Source: Spirogloea muscicola
Lineage: Eukaryota > Streptophyta > Zygnematophyceae > Spirogloeales > Spirogloeaceae
NCBI GenBank assembly: GCA_009602725.1
Contig: WELB01000089.1
Span: 298,366-333,229, forward strand
DNA length: 34,864 bases
Direction of reading: 5' to 3'
Part shown: positions 34,712 through 34,864 of the stretch, piece after piece
Numbering within the stretch: position 1 is the stretch's first letter
Layout: each line of letters starts with the position of its first letter
Translations under genes and position numbers: made by a program
Notes under the pieces: generated by a model
The model's database searches: none
The model's input: the letters and a program-made list of their open reading frames with translations, nothing else
Told to the model about the DNA's origin: nothing

Positions 34712-34832
34712 GCATAAGTAATAATCGAAGGCCAAAGTGGCCAAATACAAAGGCAAGCACATCTGATGACGTACATTACCCACTGCGAATTGGCTCGCTC
34801 AATAACTGCGGGTCAACACATAAAGGTTGCTA
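34712..34832 (-). mobile_element. LINE-like 3' end, subfamily B
   Basis: On the minus strand it reads a coding-tail remnant (CAACCTTTATGTGTTGACCC), a stop, then the subfamily B 3' UTR (GTAATGTACGTC, GATGTGCTTGCC, GTATTTGGCCACTTTGG). It lies upstream of the Deg exons found, so it is either in a 5' intron of that gene or marks the intergenic region before it. Confidence 0.6.
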
Positions 34833-34864
34833 ATTGTTGCCTGAAAAGGAAGAGAGGGGGGGGG

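Overview
Eukaryotic nuclear DNA, most likely from a green alga, and a trebouxiophyte-like lineage is my best guess. The evidence is dense GT-AG introns with precise phases, plant-type gene families (a DUF248/PMT methyltransferase, a PTST-like starch-targeting protein and a cyanobacterial-type Deg/HtrA protease), Arabidopsis-type telomere motifs (CCCTAAA), GC-rich Ala/Gly coding sequence and many retroelement remnants. Species is inferred, not shown. There is one 415-base N gap (22293-22707) and a single N at 28624.

Layout. 1-1030 holds a GC-rich Ala-rich/coiled-coil gene (copy A), open to the left edge, with a degenerate paralogue (copy B) at about 5200-6180. Between and after them (2200-5000) lies a pile-up of 5'-truncated non-LTR (LINE-like) retrotransposon 3' ends in both orientations. 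6183-7560 is a decayed Ty3/gypsy-type retroelement that carries a cytosine-5 DNA methyltransferase domain directly upstream of its reverse transcriptase. 8252-10328 is an F-box/leucine-rich-repeat gene broken by a frame change, a stop codon and a LINE insertion. 10.9-15.3 kb is another LINE graveyard.

The right half holds three well-preserved multi-exon genes, all on the minus strand and head to tail. They are a complete 11-exon PMT-family methyltransferase (21146-16340, 791 aa, Golgi type II membrane protein), a 7-exon protein with coiled coils and a C-terminal CBM48 starch-binding domain (about 27703-24292, PTST2/3-like), and a Deg/HtrA serine protease with one PDZ domain (34499-30423, 11 exons seen, 5' end unresolved). 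The splice models were built by hand from conserved protein motifs plus matching intron phases. Two introns, one in the PMT gene and one in the Deg gene, use GC-AG rather than GT-AG.

The genes do not form a pathway. Each serves a separate plant-like role: wall or polysaccharide methylation in the Golgi, starch granule formation in the plastid, and plastid protein quality control. The most unusual signals are the methyltransferase-bearing retroelement, a conserved GGGCTG/CAGCCC hairpin in the LINE 3' UTRs, and a frame switch shared by the copy A/B paralogues.
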